A stretch of 64,000 bases of DNA from Mariaggregatimicrobium sp964498785 (GTDB lineage Bacteria > Zhuqueibacterota > Zhuqueibacteria > Thermofontimicrobiales > Thiofontviventaceae): the NCBI GenBank assembly GCA_964498785.1, contig CAZCJL010000004.1, positions 1 to 64,000 of the forward strand. Reading direction: 5' to 3'. The first letter of the stretch is position 1, and the number at the start of each line of letters is the position of its first letter. Made by a program: the position numbers and the translations under genes. The notes under the pieces were generated by a model. The model searched no databases, was not told the origin of the DNA, and worked only from the letters and a program-made list of their open reading frames with translations. Positions 48,497 to 57,358 of this stretch are shown piece after piece.

Positions 48497-51145
48497 ATGA
48501 TGACAACAAAAAAAATCAATCGTATTTTCGCAGCCGTTATTTTCTTGATATCATTATATCTTTATTTGAGAACAATTGCACCCACGACGTCCTTTTGGGA
48601 CTGCGGTGAGTTTATCGCGTGTTCTTATATTCTCGGCATCCCACATCCACCAGGAGCGCCTTTATTCCTTTTATTAGGCCGAGTTTTCGCATTAATTCCC
48701 TGGGCCGCGGATATTGGTTTGCGTGTGAATGTAATTTCCGCGATTACAACTGCCTTCTCCATAATGTTTACTTATTTAATCATTGTCCAATTAATTAAGT
48801 TATGGCGAGGTGTTCCCAAAAAGATTGAAGACTATATTTTGATGTTTTCCGGCGGAATTATCGGTGCGCTTGCACTCGCCTTTTCAGACTCAGTCTGGTT
48901 TAATGCAGTGGAAGCTGAAGTGTATGCGATCAGTTTATTTTTCACCACAATTGTCGTCTGGCTCATTCTTGTGTGGAATGAAAAAGCGGATAATCCACAA
49001 AGTGATAAATATCTCCTTTTAATTGCCTATTGTGTGGGGTTGGCAATTGGCGTCCATCTTTTGAATATTTTAGCGTTACCGGCAGTTTTTTTAATAATTT
49101 ACTTCCGTAAATATCGATTTGATATCGGATCTTTTCTGTTATTTAGTCTCGCATCAATCCTGATTTTGATCGCTATTTATCCGGGTGTTGTTAAATGGAT
49201 TCCAAACCTGGCGCTAAAACTTTCTGGTTGGCTCTTCCTGTTAATTGTGCTCGCACTGCTAACTGCTATTTATTATTTCATTAAAACGAAAAATCGTACT
49301 GTTGCAATAATCATCATTTCCTTTTTCCTGGTTTTGCTGGGGACATCAACTTATGGAATGATTTATATCCGATCAAACCTCGATCCTGCTATCGATGAAA
49401 ATGATCCGGAAGACCTTGAGAAATTTGTCAGTTATTTGAATCGTGAGCAATACGGCGACTGGAGTTATATTGAGCGCCGCGCACCTCTCTGGGAGTATCA
49501 GATAAAGAAAATGTATATTCGCTATCTCGGATGGCAATTTATCGGAAAAGGCGATGCTCATGGCAGCGATGGTTTTCTTGCCGACATAATTAATTTCAAC
49601 GGATTGTTTGGTATACCGTTTCTCCTTGGTATTTTCGGAATGGTTCACCACTTTTTCAAGGATCATAAACGAGCGCTTACCTTGCTACTGTTATTTTTTA
49701 TGACCGGTCTGGCCATTGTTTTCTATCTGAATCAACCAGACCCGCAACCTCGTGAGCGAGATTACGTCTATGTGGGGTCATTTTTTGCTTTTGCCCTGTG
49801 GATCGGAATTGGCGTCGCTGGCATCATGGAATCGATTCTTGAAGGGTTTCAAGGGAAAAATTCTCTGTTTCAGAAAATCGCACTGATTACTGTTCTCATA
49901 ATTACACTTCTCATTGTGCCGGTAAATATGCTTGCTTTTAATTACCACACTCACGATCGAACCGGAAATTATGTTGCGTATGATTATTCATATAATATTT
50001 TGGAATCGTGCGAAGAAAACGCAATTATATTTACCAACGGTGATAACGATACATTTCCTCTGTGGTTTTTACAAAACGTAGAAGGTATTCGAACCGATGT
50101 CCAGGTGGTCAATTTAAGCCTGTTAAACACAAACTGGTATATTAAACAACTTAAGAAATCAAATCCGCCGGTTCCCATTACATTATCAGATGCTGAAATC
50201 GATAAATTGACAATTAAACTCTGGCCAGAGAAAAAAACCATCAAAGTACCGGTTCCACGAGACACGTATCAGCAGGATATTAAAGACCTCGGCGAACAAA
50301 AAAGTTTGATTATTCCCAAAGATGAAGCCCCGGAAATCTCATTTGAGCTTGAACCGACCTTTTATGGCAAAGCAATTCGGGTGCAGGATTGGATGATTCT
50401 CAACATTATTGCATCAAATCAGTTCCGGCGTCCTATTTATTTTGCAGTAACAGTATCCCCGGAAAATATGCTTAATCTCGATGATTATCTAAGAATGGAT
50501 GGACTGTGCTTTAAATTAGTCACTTATCCGGGAGAGCTTATATCACCGGTCCGTTTACATAAAAACATTTTTGACAGATTCAGCTATCGTAATCTGGACA
50601 ATCCGGATGTCTATTTTAACCAAAATATTCAGGGACTTTTGTCTAATTACCGGGCTGCGTTCCTTCGTCTGGCAAATTTTTATCATCAGGAAAAGCTCTA
50701 CCATGATATGATAACCGTGCTGGATAAAATGGAAGAAGTCATTCCGGAAAGCGTTATTCCGCCGTTTGACCGTCGAATTAGCCTAACGATTGGCCGTATG
50801 TACCAGGATGCTGGCAAACCGCAAGAATTTGAAAAACGGATTGATTATTACCTGAATCGACCAGAAATAAGCACCGAAGAAAAACTTGAATTCGCACAAA
50901 TTTATCATCAATTATTAGACGATAATGAAAAAGCTGAAAAAATTGCCCTGGAAATTCTGGAGTCGAAACCAAGTTATCAGTATGTATATTATTGGTTGTT
51001 TAATTTATATACAGAAACAAAAGAATTCCAAAAAGGGATTGAACTGGCAAATCAGCTTTTAGCAATAAATCCGAAAGATATGCAGGCACAGGTCAGACTT
51101 AAGCATTTCAAAAAGATGATACCTGCAGTCAATGATTCAAATTAA
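48497..51145 (+). CDS. DUF2723/TMEM260-like membrane glycosyltransferase, paralogue 2
   Basis: This 882-residue paralogue of the preceding gene shares the same layout: TTSFWDCGEFIACSYILG, PHPPGAPLFLLLGR, DPQPRERDYVYVGS, HDRTGNYVAYDYSYNIL and a C-terminal TPR-like region (SYQYVYYWLFNLYTETKEFQ). Identity is highest in the membrane half and lower in the TPR half, so the two may recognise different acceptors with the same chemistry. A 51-nt block is identical in both genes (47207-47257 and 49952-50002). It is the last gene of the operon; copy C of the MITE-like repeat lies just after it. Confidence 0.88.
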   Translation: MMTTKKINRIFAAVIFLISLYLYLRTIAPTTSFWDCGEFIACSYILGIPHPPGAPLFLLLGRVFALIPWAADIGLRVNVISAITTAFSIMFTYLIIVQLIKLWRGVPKKIEDYILMFSGGIIGALALAFSDSVWFNAVEAEVYAISLFFTTIVVWLILVWNEKADNPQSDKYLLLIAYCVGLAIGVHLLNILALPAVFLIIYFRKYRFDIGSFLLFSLASILILIAIYPGVVKWIPNLALKLSGWLFLLIVLALLTAIYYFIKTKNRTVAIIIISFFLVLLGTSTYGMIYIRSNLDPAIDENDPEDLEKFVSYLNREQYGDWSYIERRAPLWEYQIKKMYIRYLGWQFIGKGDAHGSDGFLADIINFNGLFGIPFLLGIFGMVHHFFKDHKRALTLLLLFFMTGLAIVFYLNQPDPQPRERDYVYVGSFFAFALWIGIGVAGIMESILEGFQGKNSLFQKIALITVLIITLLIVPVNMLAFNYHTHDRTGNYVAYDYSYNILESCEENAIIFTNGDNDTFPLWFLQNVEGIRTDVQVVNLSLLNTNWYIKQLKKSNPPVPITLSDAEIDKLTIKLWPEKKTIKVPVPRDTYQQDIKDLGEQKSLIIPKDEAPEISFELEPTFYGKAIRVQDWMILNIIASNQFRRPIYFAVTVSPENMLNLDDYLRMDGLCFKLVTYPGELISPVRLHKNIFDRFSYRNLDNPDVYFNQNIQGLLSNYRAAFLRLANFYHQEKLYHDMITVLDKMEEVIPESVIPPFDRRISLTIGRMYQDAGKPQEFEKRIDYYLNRPEISTEEKLEFAQIYHQLLDDNEKAEKIALEILESKPSYQYVYYWLFNLYTETKEFQKGIELANQLLAINPKDMQAQVRLKHFKKMIPAVNDSN

Positions 51146-51176
51146 AATTGAAATAAATTCACATTTTAAGATTTAA

Positions 51177-51338
51177 CCTGCATTATTCACAAAACGTGCC
51201 ACAGAAGCACAGAGGTCACAGAGAAACAGCAACATGTGTGCAGATTACTTTTCAAACTGAGTTACGAAAAATTCGAGTTGCTATTGTTTGCGCAACGTTT
51301 TGAAAATAAAAACGCTCTGTGGCTATGACTTTTTCAGG
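51177..51338 (+). repeat. MITE-like dispersed repeat, copy C
   Basis: This 162-bp relative of copies A and B begins CCTG and ends CAGG. Flanking TTAA (51173-51176 and 51339-51342) makes a perfect 8-bp terminal inverted repeat TTAACCTG/CAGGTTAA. The inner partners CCACAGAAGCACAGAGG and CTCTGTGGC are present; about 13 bp just before the right arm that copies A and B have are missing. The remainder of 51146-51568 has no gene; it carries only low-complexity and unidentified sequence. Confidence 0.85.
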
Positions 51339-51568
51339 TTAAAGATAATAAATTTTTGGAAATATTAGTTGTCCTTAGTTGCTGAACGAAAACATAAAAT
51401 ATCATTCTGAATCCGGCTTTGCCGAAAAAGAACCATAACATTTAATAACGCCAGGAATTTAGTGCTATACGTTTCTTGGTAATTCCGCTGCTCAGGATGA
51501 AAAACCAGACGTTTTCAGTCTATCACAACTTAAAAACAGTTTTGAGTAAATTTTGTTGAGGGATATTT

Positions 51569-52543
51569 TTGGCAAAAAAAATAACAATACCTGTACTTAA
51601 AATTTTGGTAAGCGTCGGACTGGTTTTCTTTTTATTTCATAAGTTAGGCTTTAAAAATGTAACGTCACAATTTGCATCAATCAATATATATTGGTTTTTG
51701 CTGGGAATCGTTCTTTTTTCATTGAGCAATTTATTCGGTTCTATACAATGGGCGTTTTTATTAAAAGCCGTGGGCATCCATTTACCATTGACACGCGTAA
51801 TTTCTTACTATTATACAGGACTCTTTTTTAATAACTTTTTAGTCGGTTATATTGGTGGAGATGCGATTCGTGTTTACGACATTACCAAAACGACCGGCGC
51901 GAATTCCGAAGCAATCTCTTCGGTATTTTTTGACCGACTTATTGGATTTGCGATGTTAACAATTATGGCTTTATGTGCTTCGTTATACCTTGTAAAAACA
52001 TTAATAACAAGCAATATCATCGTCATTATTCTATCCCTCTTTTTATTTTGGGTCATTTTAATCGTCATTTTGTTCAATAAGCGATTCCTTGATAAGATAA
52101 GCTGGTTATTCAAATGGATGCTACCTGAGACATTAAGCAATAAAATCAGAAAAATTTATCTTGGCATAAATCAATTCAAGCATCATAAAACAATTTTAGC
52201 AAAAGTGCTGGCCATTTCTGCTGTTATTCAGAGCCTGAGAATATTAGTCCACTATGCTGCCGCACGTTCCTTCGGGGTGAATATCGCTCCGATTTATTTT
52301 ATCATTTTTATCCCCATTATAGCATTGTTAGCAAGCTTGCCTATATCTATCGGGGGGATCGGAATCCGGGAAAGCAGTGGCGTCGCATTATTTACACAGA
52401 TTTGGCCGGTTCAGGCTGATATTGTTGCATTTGAATTTTGTGCTTTCCTGATCGGCATTATTTCTACCATTCCCGGAGGAATTATCTTTATGCTTCGGAA
52501 GGAAGTAACTCAACCAATAACAAAAGGAGAATTGGTAAAATGA
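51569..52543 (+). CDS. UPF0104/lysylphosphatidylglycerol synthase-like membrane protein
   Basis: This 324-residue polytopic membrane protein has ~8 helices and matches the LPG_synthase_TM (UPF0104) family. Characteristic segments are YYYTGLFFNNFLVGYIGGDAIRVYDI and PISIGGIGIRESSGVALF. Members are related to the flippase half of MprF and often sit beside glycosyltransferases that make membrane glycolipids. It starts with TTG 51569, supported by GAGGG six bases upstream. It overlaps the next gene by 4 nt. A role in moving or modifying a polyprenyl or lipid substrate is plausible but unproven. Confidence 0.87.
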   Translation: MAKKITIPVLKILVSVGLVFFLFHKLGFKNVTSQFASINIYWFLLGIVLFSLSNLFGSIQWAFLLKAVGIHLPLTRVISYYYTGLFFNNFLVGYIGGDAIRVYDITKTTGANSEAISSVFFDRLIGFAMLTIMALCASLYLVKTLITSNIIVIILSLFLFWVILIVILFNKRFLDKISWLFKWMLPETLSNKIRKIYLGINQFKHHKTILAKVLAISAVIQSLRILVHYAAARSFGVNIAPIYFIIFIPIIALLASLPISIGGIGIRESSGVALFTQIWPVQADIVAFEFCAFLIGIISTIPGGIIFMLRKEVTQPITKGELVK

Positions 52544-53595
52544 AACGTCTTTTGATCATATTGCTAACCAGCCTTCTCGTTATCTCCGTTTTAACAAATT
52601 GTGAACGCAAATTAACCGGCTGGGGAGATGATGCAGATGTGTATGTTTTAGCAGATTCTGTAATCTGGCAAAGCGCCGAAACAGTGATACGCGATATATT
52701 TGAAAAACCACTTATTACGCCACAAGATGAAACAATTTTTACCATCAATAAAGCAAATTTGAATAAATTTCAGCGATATAAAAATTTGCTGTTTTTGGCA
52801 ACACTGGATGGTGAAGGCGATGTGTCGCAATTAGTAAAAAATAACCTTTCTCCGCAGGCGCAACAAAAAGTAAAAGCGGGACATTACGTCTTTTTACAAA
52901 AAGAAAAATGGGCGTCCGATCAATTAATTATGTTTCTGGTATCATCTGATTCTTCATCATTAAAAGAAAAAATAACAGAGAACAAGGATTATATTTTTAA
53001 CTTATTCGATAACTATTGGAATGAGGCAAAAAAGGAACAAATGTACCGAAGCGGACGTGAAGAAGAACTTGAAGCGTATTTATTGAAAAATTATGACTGG
53101 ACTTTTGATGTGCCCCACGACTACCAGATTTTCATTGAAAAACCTGATAGCAATTTTGTGATGTTGCGTCGAATGCTTCCCGAACGATGGTTATTTGTTT
53201 ATTGGATTGAAAATGAAGCCCCGTCAATTCTTAGTGAGGAGTGGGTTATTAACACCCGCGATTTACTTGGAAAAAAGTTTTACGATGGAGACCAGATCGA
53301 GCAAAAGTATCTCAAACCCGATATCGAAGAAGTTGATTTCCTGGGTCGTCATGCCTTTAAAATTGAAGGCTTATGGCGAAATGATATTAAACAGGCCGGC
53401 GGGCCATTTAGAAATTATACATTTTATGATGAACCGTCAAAACGAATATATATGCTTGATTTCGCTATTTTTTCCCCGCGACTGAAACGATCAAAACGGA
53501 TGTATTTACGACAGGCAGAAATTATTCTCCATACGTTTAAAACTGAACTTGACACGAATACAAAACTCCGACAAATTCAGAAAGTTGAGGAATAA
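52540..53595 (+). CDS. DUF4837 family lipoprotein
   Basis: This 351-residue protein resembles DUF4837, known mainly in Bacteroidota. It has a lipoprotein signal (LLTSLLVISVLTNC, Cys23), an N-terminal domain beginning DVYVLADSVIWQSAETVIR, and a C-terminal region with HAFKIEGLWRNDIKQAGGPFRN typical of the family. The start is the ATG in the ATGA overlap with the UPF0104 gene; the open frame extends further upstream only because it is open inside that gene. The function of DUF4837 is unknown. A damaged permease gene begins 3 nt downstream. Confidence 0.82.
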   Translation: MKRLLIILLTSLLVISVLTNCERKLTGWGDDADVYVLADSVIWQSAETVIRDIFEKPLITPQDETIFTINKANLNKFQRYKNLLFLATLDGEGDVSQLVKNNLSPQAQQKVKAGHYVFLQKEKWASDQLIMFLVSSDSSSLKEKITENKDYIFNLFDNYWNEAKKEQMYRSGREEELEAYLLKNYDWTFDVPHDYQIFIEKPDSNFVMLRRMLPERWLFVYWIENEAPSILSEEWVINTRDLLGKKFYDGDQIEQKYLKPDIEEVDFLGRHAFKIEGLWRNDIKQAGGPFRNYTFYDEPSKRIYMLDFAIFSPRLKRSKRMYLRQAEIILHTFKTELDTNTKLRQIQKVEE

Positions 53596-53598
53596 ACA

Positions 53599-54119
53599 GT
53601 GGGAAATTATTTCAAATTCGATTTATTTAACACCAGCTATAAGCAGGAAATAATCGCCGGAATTACTACATTTGCGACAATGTCGTACATCATCATAGTG
53701 AATCCGGCAATATTAGAAGCTGCCGGAATACCCAGGGGGCCATCAATGGTCGCCACAATCATCTCTGCGTTTTTTGGTACAATCATTATGGGTCTTTATG
53801 CCAACCGACCGTTTGCCATTGCTCCGTATATGGGCGAAAACGCTTTTATCGCGTTTACAGTTGTAAAAGGACTTGGTTATTCCTGGCAAACTGCTATTGG
53901 TGCAATTTTTATTGGCGGGGTTTTATTTACACTGCTCACCATTTTTCGAATTAGATCCTGGTTAGCAACCGCAATCCCGGAATCGGAATGACTGCCGGCT
54001 TTATTCTTTATGTATTGTTTAAAATCGTAACCGGACAAATTAAAACAATTCATTTCGGAATGTGGATCCTTGCTGTTTTTTCGCTGTTGTTCTACATATT
54101 TTATCCGTATCATTCGTAA
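53599..54119 (+). pseudogene. Internally deleted AzgA-type purine permease (NCS2 family)
   Basis: Residues 1-130 match the N-terminus of AzgA permeases (EIIAGITTFATMSYIIIVNP, YMGENAFIAFTVV, IFRIRSWLATAIP). The frame then stops at 53991. From ~53979 another frame encodes the extreme C-terminus (GIGMTAGFILYVLFKIVTGQ to FYIFYPYHS, stop 54117-54119). A working AzgA has ~430-450 residues, so ~270 central residues and the frame are lost. The junction sits in GGAATCGGAATG, a short direct repeat that could have mediated deletion. The gene is either a true pseudogene or an assembly collapse. It was probably the last gene of the UPF0104-DUF4837 operon. Confidence 0.85.
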
Positions 54120-54299
54120 GCTGTTTTTTTTTGAAGATTGCTTTGCCTGGAACTAAGAATGTTCGTTAATTTTTAAATTCATAAAAACACGCTTAATGCT
54201 TAAAATTATGTACAGTTAAGTGCAGGGTTTAATATCAGCATATATTGGAGAGAAGAAATTAAAAATTTATCAAAAATATTACATCGATGAGGTACAGCC

Positions 54300-55196
54300 A
54301 TGGATAAAGTCTTGATAACCGGAGCCAATGGCCTTTTAGGTCAAAAATGCGTTCAGATATTTTCTCCGGATTATGAAGTTTTAGGTATTGATATTCAAGA
54401 TAATTCATATATTAACAACAAAAATTATGTTTATCAAAAATCGGATATAACTCAACGCACTGTCTTAAAAAAAGATGTGCTACCGTTTTTCCCGAAATAT
54501 ATAATCAATACAGCGGCGTATACAAATGTTGATGACAGCGAAACAAATAAAGAAGTCTGTTGGAAAATTAATGTCGACGGCGTAAAAAATCTCATTTATG
54601 TCGCTGGAAAAATTAATGCGAAAATTATCCATATTTCAACCGATTATGTTTTTGACGGAAAAAACGGGCCGTATAAAGAAACAGATACTCCCAGGCCACT
54701 TGGATATTATGGAAAATCGAAGCTTGCCAGCGAAAACGCGCTCATTAAATGTGATCTTGAATTTGCTATCGCCCGAACAATGGTTTTGTACGGAGTCACA
54801 AATAATGCACGCCCCAATTTCGTTACCTGGCTTATCGAAAAATTACGTAACAAAGAAAAGCTCACAATTGTTGATGACCAGTTTGGTAATCCAACACTTG
54901 TTGACGATTTGGCGAATGCGATCAAACAAATTATACAACATGAGAAATGGGATCTTTTTCATGTCAGCGGCGGTGATTTAGTTGATCGATATACATTTGC
55001 TTTAAAAATAGCTGAAATATTTAAATTCGATAAAAATTTGATTACCGCGATTAAAACAACCGACCTGAAACAACAGGCGCCCAGACCCCTTAATTCAGGC
55101 TTCATCCTTGATAAACTTAATGAAGAACTTGGTCTTGAAATGCCTCGCATTGAACAAAGCTTAAAAGCTTTTAAAAAGCAACTTAAAAAATTTTAA
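54300..55196 (+). CDS. RmlD-like NAD(P)-dependent sugar reductase (SDR)
   Basis: This 298-residue extended SDR resembles dTDP-4-dehydrorhamnose reductase. It has an N-terminal Rossmann motif ITGANGLLGQK, IISTDYVFDGKNGPYKE-type substrate segments (HISTDYVFDG) and the catalytic YYGKSKLASE (YxxxK). It reduces a 4-keto nucleotide sugar in most relatives. No rmlA/B/C genes are nearby, so the exact substrate is open. The dolichyl-phosphate-mannose-synthase-like gene follows 29 nt later, implying a role in making a sugar for glycan assembly. Confidence 0.87.
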   Translation: MDKVLITGANGLLGQKCVQIFSPDYEVLGIDIQDNSYINNKNYVYQKSDITQRTVLKKDVLPFFPKYIINTAAYTNVDDSETNKEVCWKINVDGVKNLIYVAGKINAKIIHISTDYVFDGKNGPYKETDTPRPLGYYGKSKLASENALIKCDLEFAIARTMVLYGVTNNARPNFVTWLIEKLRNKEKLTIVDDQFGNPTLVDDLANAIKQIIQHEKWDLFHVSGGDLVDRYTFALKIAEIFKFDKNLITAIKTTDLKQQAPRPLNSGFILDKLNEELGLEMPRIEQSLKAFKKQLKKF

Positions 55197-55225
55197 TGTC
55201 GGAAAAATAACTAAAGGAATCGATT

Positions 55226-55948
55226 TTGAAAAGAAGTCTTATCGTCATTCCGACGTATAACGAATCGGAAAATATAGAAAAATTAATCGACCGTATCCTT
55301 TTTCAAGGAATTAAAAATCTTGATATTTTGATTGTTGACGACAATTCACCAGATGGTACTTCTACCATTGTTGAAGGAGTTGCAAAACATGAGCCGAATG
55401 TATATTTATTAAAAAGGAGTAACAAACAGGGCCTTGGAACCGCTTATGTAACCGGCTTTAAATATGCGATTCAACACGGTTATGACTATATTTTTGAAAT
55501 GGATGCAGATTTCTCACACGATCCGGATGAAATTCCCAATTTCCTGAAAAATATCGAACAATATGATCTTGTGATCGGATCACGGTATATTGTTGGTGTG
55601 AATGTTATTAATTGGCCTTTGACCCGCCTGATATTAAGTCTGGGAGCAAATAGATACACCGAAATTATTACGGGACTCCCTATTAAAGACTGCACAGGCG
55701 GTTATAAATGCTTCCGTCGTGAGGTTTTGGAAAAAATCAACTTTGATAAAATTGATTCGGATGGCTACTCGTTCCAGATTGAAATGAATTTTAAAGCCTG
55801 GAAATTGGGATTCAAAATTCACGAAATACCGATTGTCTTTACTGACAGAATTGCCGGCACCTCAAAAATGAATAAAAAAATAATCAGAGAAGCAATCTTT
55901 ATGGTTTGGAAGCTAAAGTTTTTAAGTATATGCGGGAAGTTAAATTAA
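55226..55948 (+). CDS. Dpm1-like polyprenol monophosphomannose synthase (GT2)
   Basis: This 240-residue GT2 enzyme has VIPTYNESENIEKLID, DDNSPDGT, the DxD-type EMDADFSHDPDE, GSRYIVGV and the C-terminal DGYSFQIEMNFKAWKLG pattern of Dpm1. It is predicted to make polyprenyl-phosphate-mannose from GDP-mannose. No C-terminal membrane domain is present. Start TTG 55226 is supported by AAGGA upstream. The product is exactly the donor that GT-C protein O-mannosyltransferases use, and two TMEM260-like GT-C proteins lie 4-10 kb upstream. Confidence 0.9.
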   Translation: MKRSLIVIPTYNESENIEKLIDRILFQGIKNLDILIVDDNSPDGTSTIVEGVAKHEPNVYLLKRSNKQGLGTAYVTGFKYAIQHGYDYIFEMDADFSHDPDEIPNFLKNIEQYDLVIGSRYIVGVNVINWPLTRLILSLGANRYTEIITGLPIKDCTGGYKCFRREVLEKINFDKIDSDGYSFQIEMNFKAWKLGFKIHEIPIVFTDRIAGTSKMNKKIIREAIFMVWKLKFLSICGKLN

Positions 55949-56004
55949 AGACCGCAAATTGATATATGAAATTACAATCTGAAAAATCAATTCTAAAAGA
56001 CCTT

Positions 56005-57159
56005 TCATTTTCCAAAATAAAAATTAAATACAACAATCTCAGGTCGATTTCCGATTCGCAGCGGAGGTCCCCATGTCCCAACGCCACATGATACATAGAA
56101 GTGCGTGTTTTGTATCTTTCTGTAGCCCCAGCTAATTTCATAGATCGCTTTCGTTATGTAATTTAATGGCCATAGTTGACCATGGTGCGTATGACCAGAA
56201 AGCTGAAAATCGACGCCATTTTCAATCGCCTGCTCTAAATTATACGGCTGATGATCCATCATTAAAATTGGTTTGGTTTTATCTACATCCTGCAAAACCG
56301 TCCGCAGTGGCTTTCGATCTGCATTTGAAAAACGATTTATACTGTAATCTTCCCGTCCAACCACATAAATCGATTCATTCAATGCGAACACATCATCCCG
56401 CAAAACCCGAATATTGTGCTTCTCCATGTATTTGACCGCGGCCTCTACCCCACCAATATATTCATGATTTCCGGTAATCGCATAAATGCCATACTTCGTT
56501 TTGATCTGAGTTAACGCATCTCCCAAATTTTCTTTAATAACCGGAGCCAGATCTTCATCAACAATATCTCCTGCCAACAAAACAATATCCGGTTCCAGTT
56601 CGTTTATTTTATTGACAATGCTACAAAATCGCTGTCGTCCGATGATTGTTCCGAGATGTATATCTGATGCCGCGACAACCTTTAACTGCTTTACAGCAGT
56701 TTGTTTTGGAATGGTAATTTCAAAACGCCTGATACGCGGATGCAGTGCATTAAAATGACCGGCGATTAAAATAACGGTTACAGCGCTAATTGCTACATAA
56801 AACGCGCTTAGTTTCGCTTTGGCATAATCCGCCGAAAGATGATGGATAAATGGCGCATAGTGATTAATTAGCCGGGCTAAATCTAACAATAAAATTATCA
56901 GGAAGAAATAAAGCATGGCGCCCAGCCAAAACGACCCGATATAGACAATTGTTTTGCTAAAAGGGCACAGCCAGAATCTCTCAATCACTCTGCCAGCAAT
57001 AAAAGAAATACTAAGAATGCAAAATATAATTATGTAAGGAATGCGTGCCTTTAAATTTTGCGGAAGCGCCTGCCAGCCACGAATAAATATATAATAATTA
57101 ACCAGGCTATATACTATTAAAACGATCGAGAAAAATGTAACAAATTGGAGCGTCTTCAT
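56005..57159 (-). CDS. Membrane metallophosphoesterase (calcineurin-like)
   Basis: This 384-residue protein has four N-terminal membrane helices (~1-135) and a C-terminal calcineurin-like phosphoesterase domain. Its metal-binding motifs are AASDIHLG, LLAGDIVDED, ITGNHEYIGG and LSGHTHHGQLWP. This YkuE-like architecture is common and is often tied to cell-wall or phospholipid metabolism, but the substrate is unknown. It converges on the Dpm1-like gene. Confidence 0.92.
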   Translation of the reverse strand: MKTLQFVTFFSIVLIVYSLVNYYIFIRGWQALPQNLKARIPYIIIFCILSISFIAGRVIERFWLCPFSKTIVYIGSFWLGAMLYFFLIILLLDLARLINHYAPFIHHLSADYAKAKLSAFYVAISAVTVILIAGHFNALHPRIRRFEITIPKQTAVKQLKVVAASDIHLGTIIGRQRFCSIVNKINELEPDIVLLAGDIVDEDLAPVIKENLGDALTQIKTKYGIYAITGNHEYIGGVEAAVKYMEKHNIRVLRDDVFALNESIYVVGREDYSINRFSNADRKPLRTVLQDVDKTKPILMMDHQPYNLEQAIENGVDFQLSGHTHHGQLWPLNYITKAIYEISWGYRKIQNTHFYVSCGVGTWGPPLRIGNRPEIVVFNFYFGK

Positions 57160-57257
57160 AAAATTGCTTTCACTAAAATTTGTAATTCAAATTTTTAATT
57201 AATTTAGCAAAATAAAATTTGCAAGCAAGCGTTTTTTTCAATGGATAATTGAAGCAA

Positions 57258-57297
57258 ACGAACACTTCCGAAGCTATTGAGTTTCAGAAGTGTTCGT
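57258..57297. repeat. Imperfect palindrome (REP-like or weak terminator)
   Basis: ACGAACACTTC (57258-57268) pairs with GAAGTGTTCGT (57287-57297), and the stem can extend three further pairs beyond one mismatch. It lies between the hydrolase pseudogene and the metallophosphoesterase gene. The minus-strand side has only a short T stretch, so termination would be weak. The rest of 57160-57358 is featureless. Confidence 0.5.
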
Positions 57298-57358
57298 AGG
57301 TCAAGGATGTCTAACTTGCGATCACATTGTTATTGATGGTATTATGTTCAACATAATT

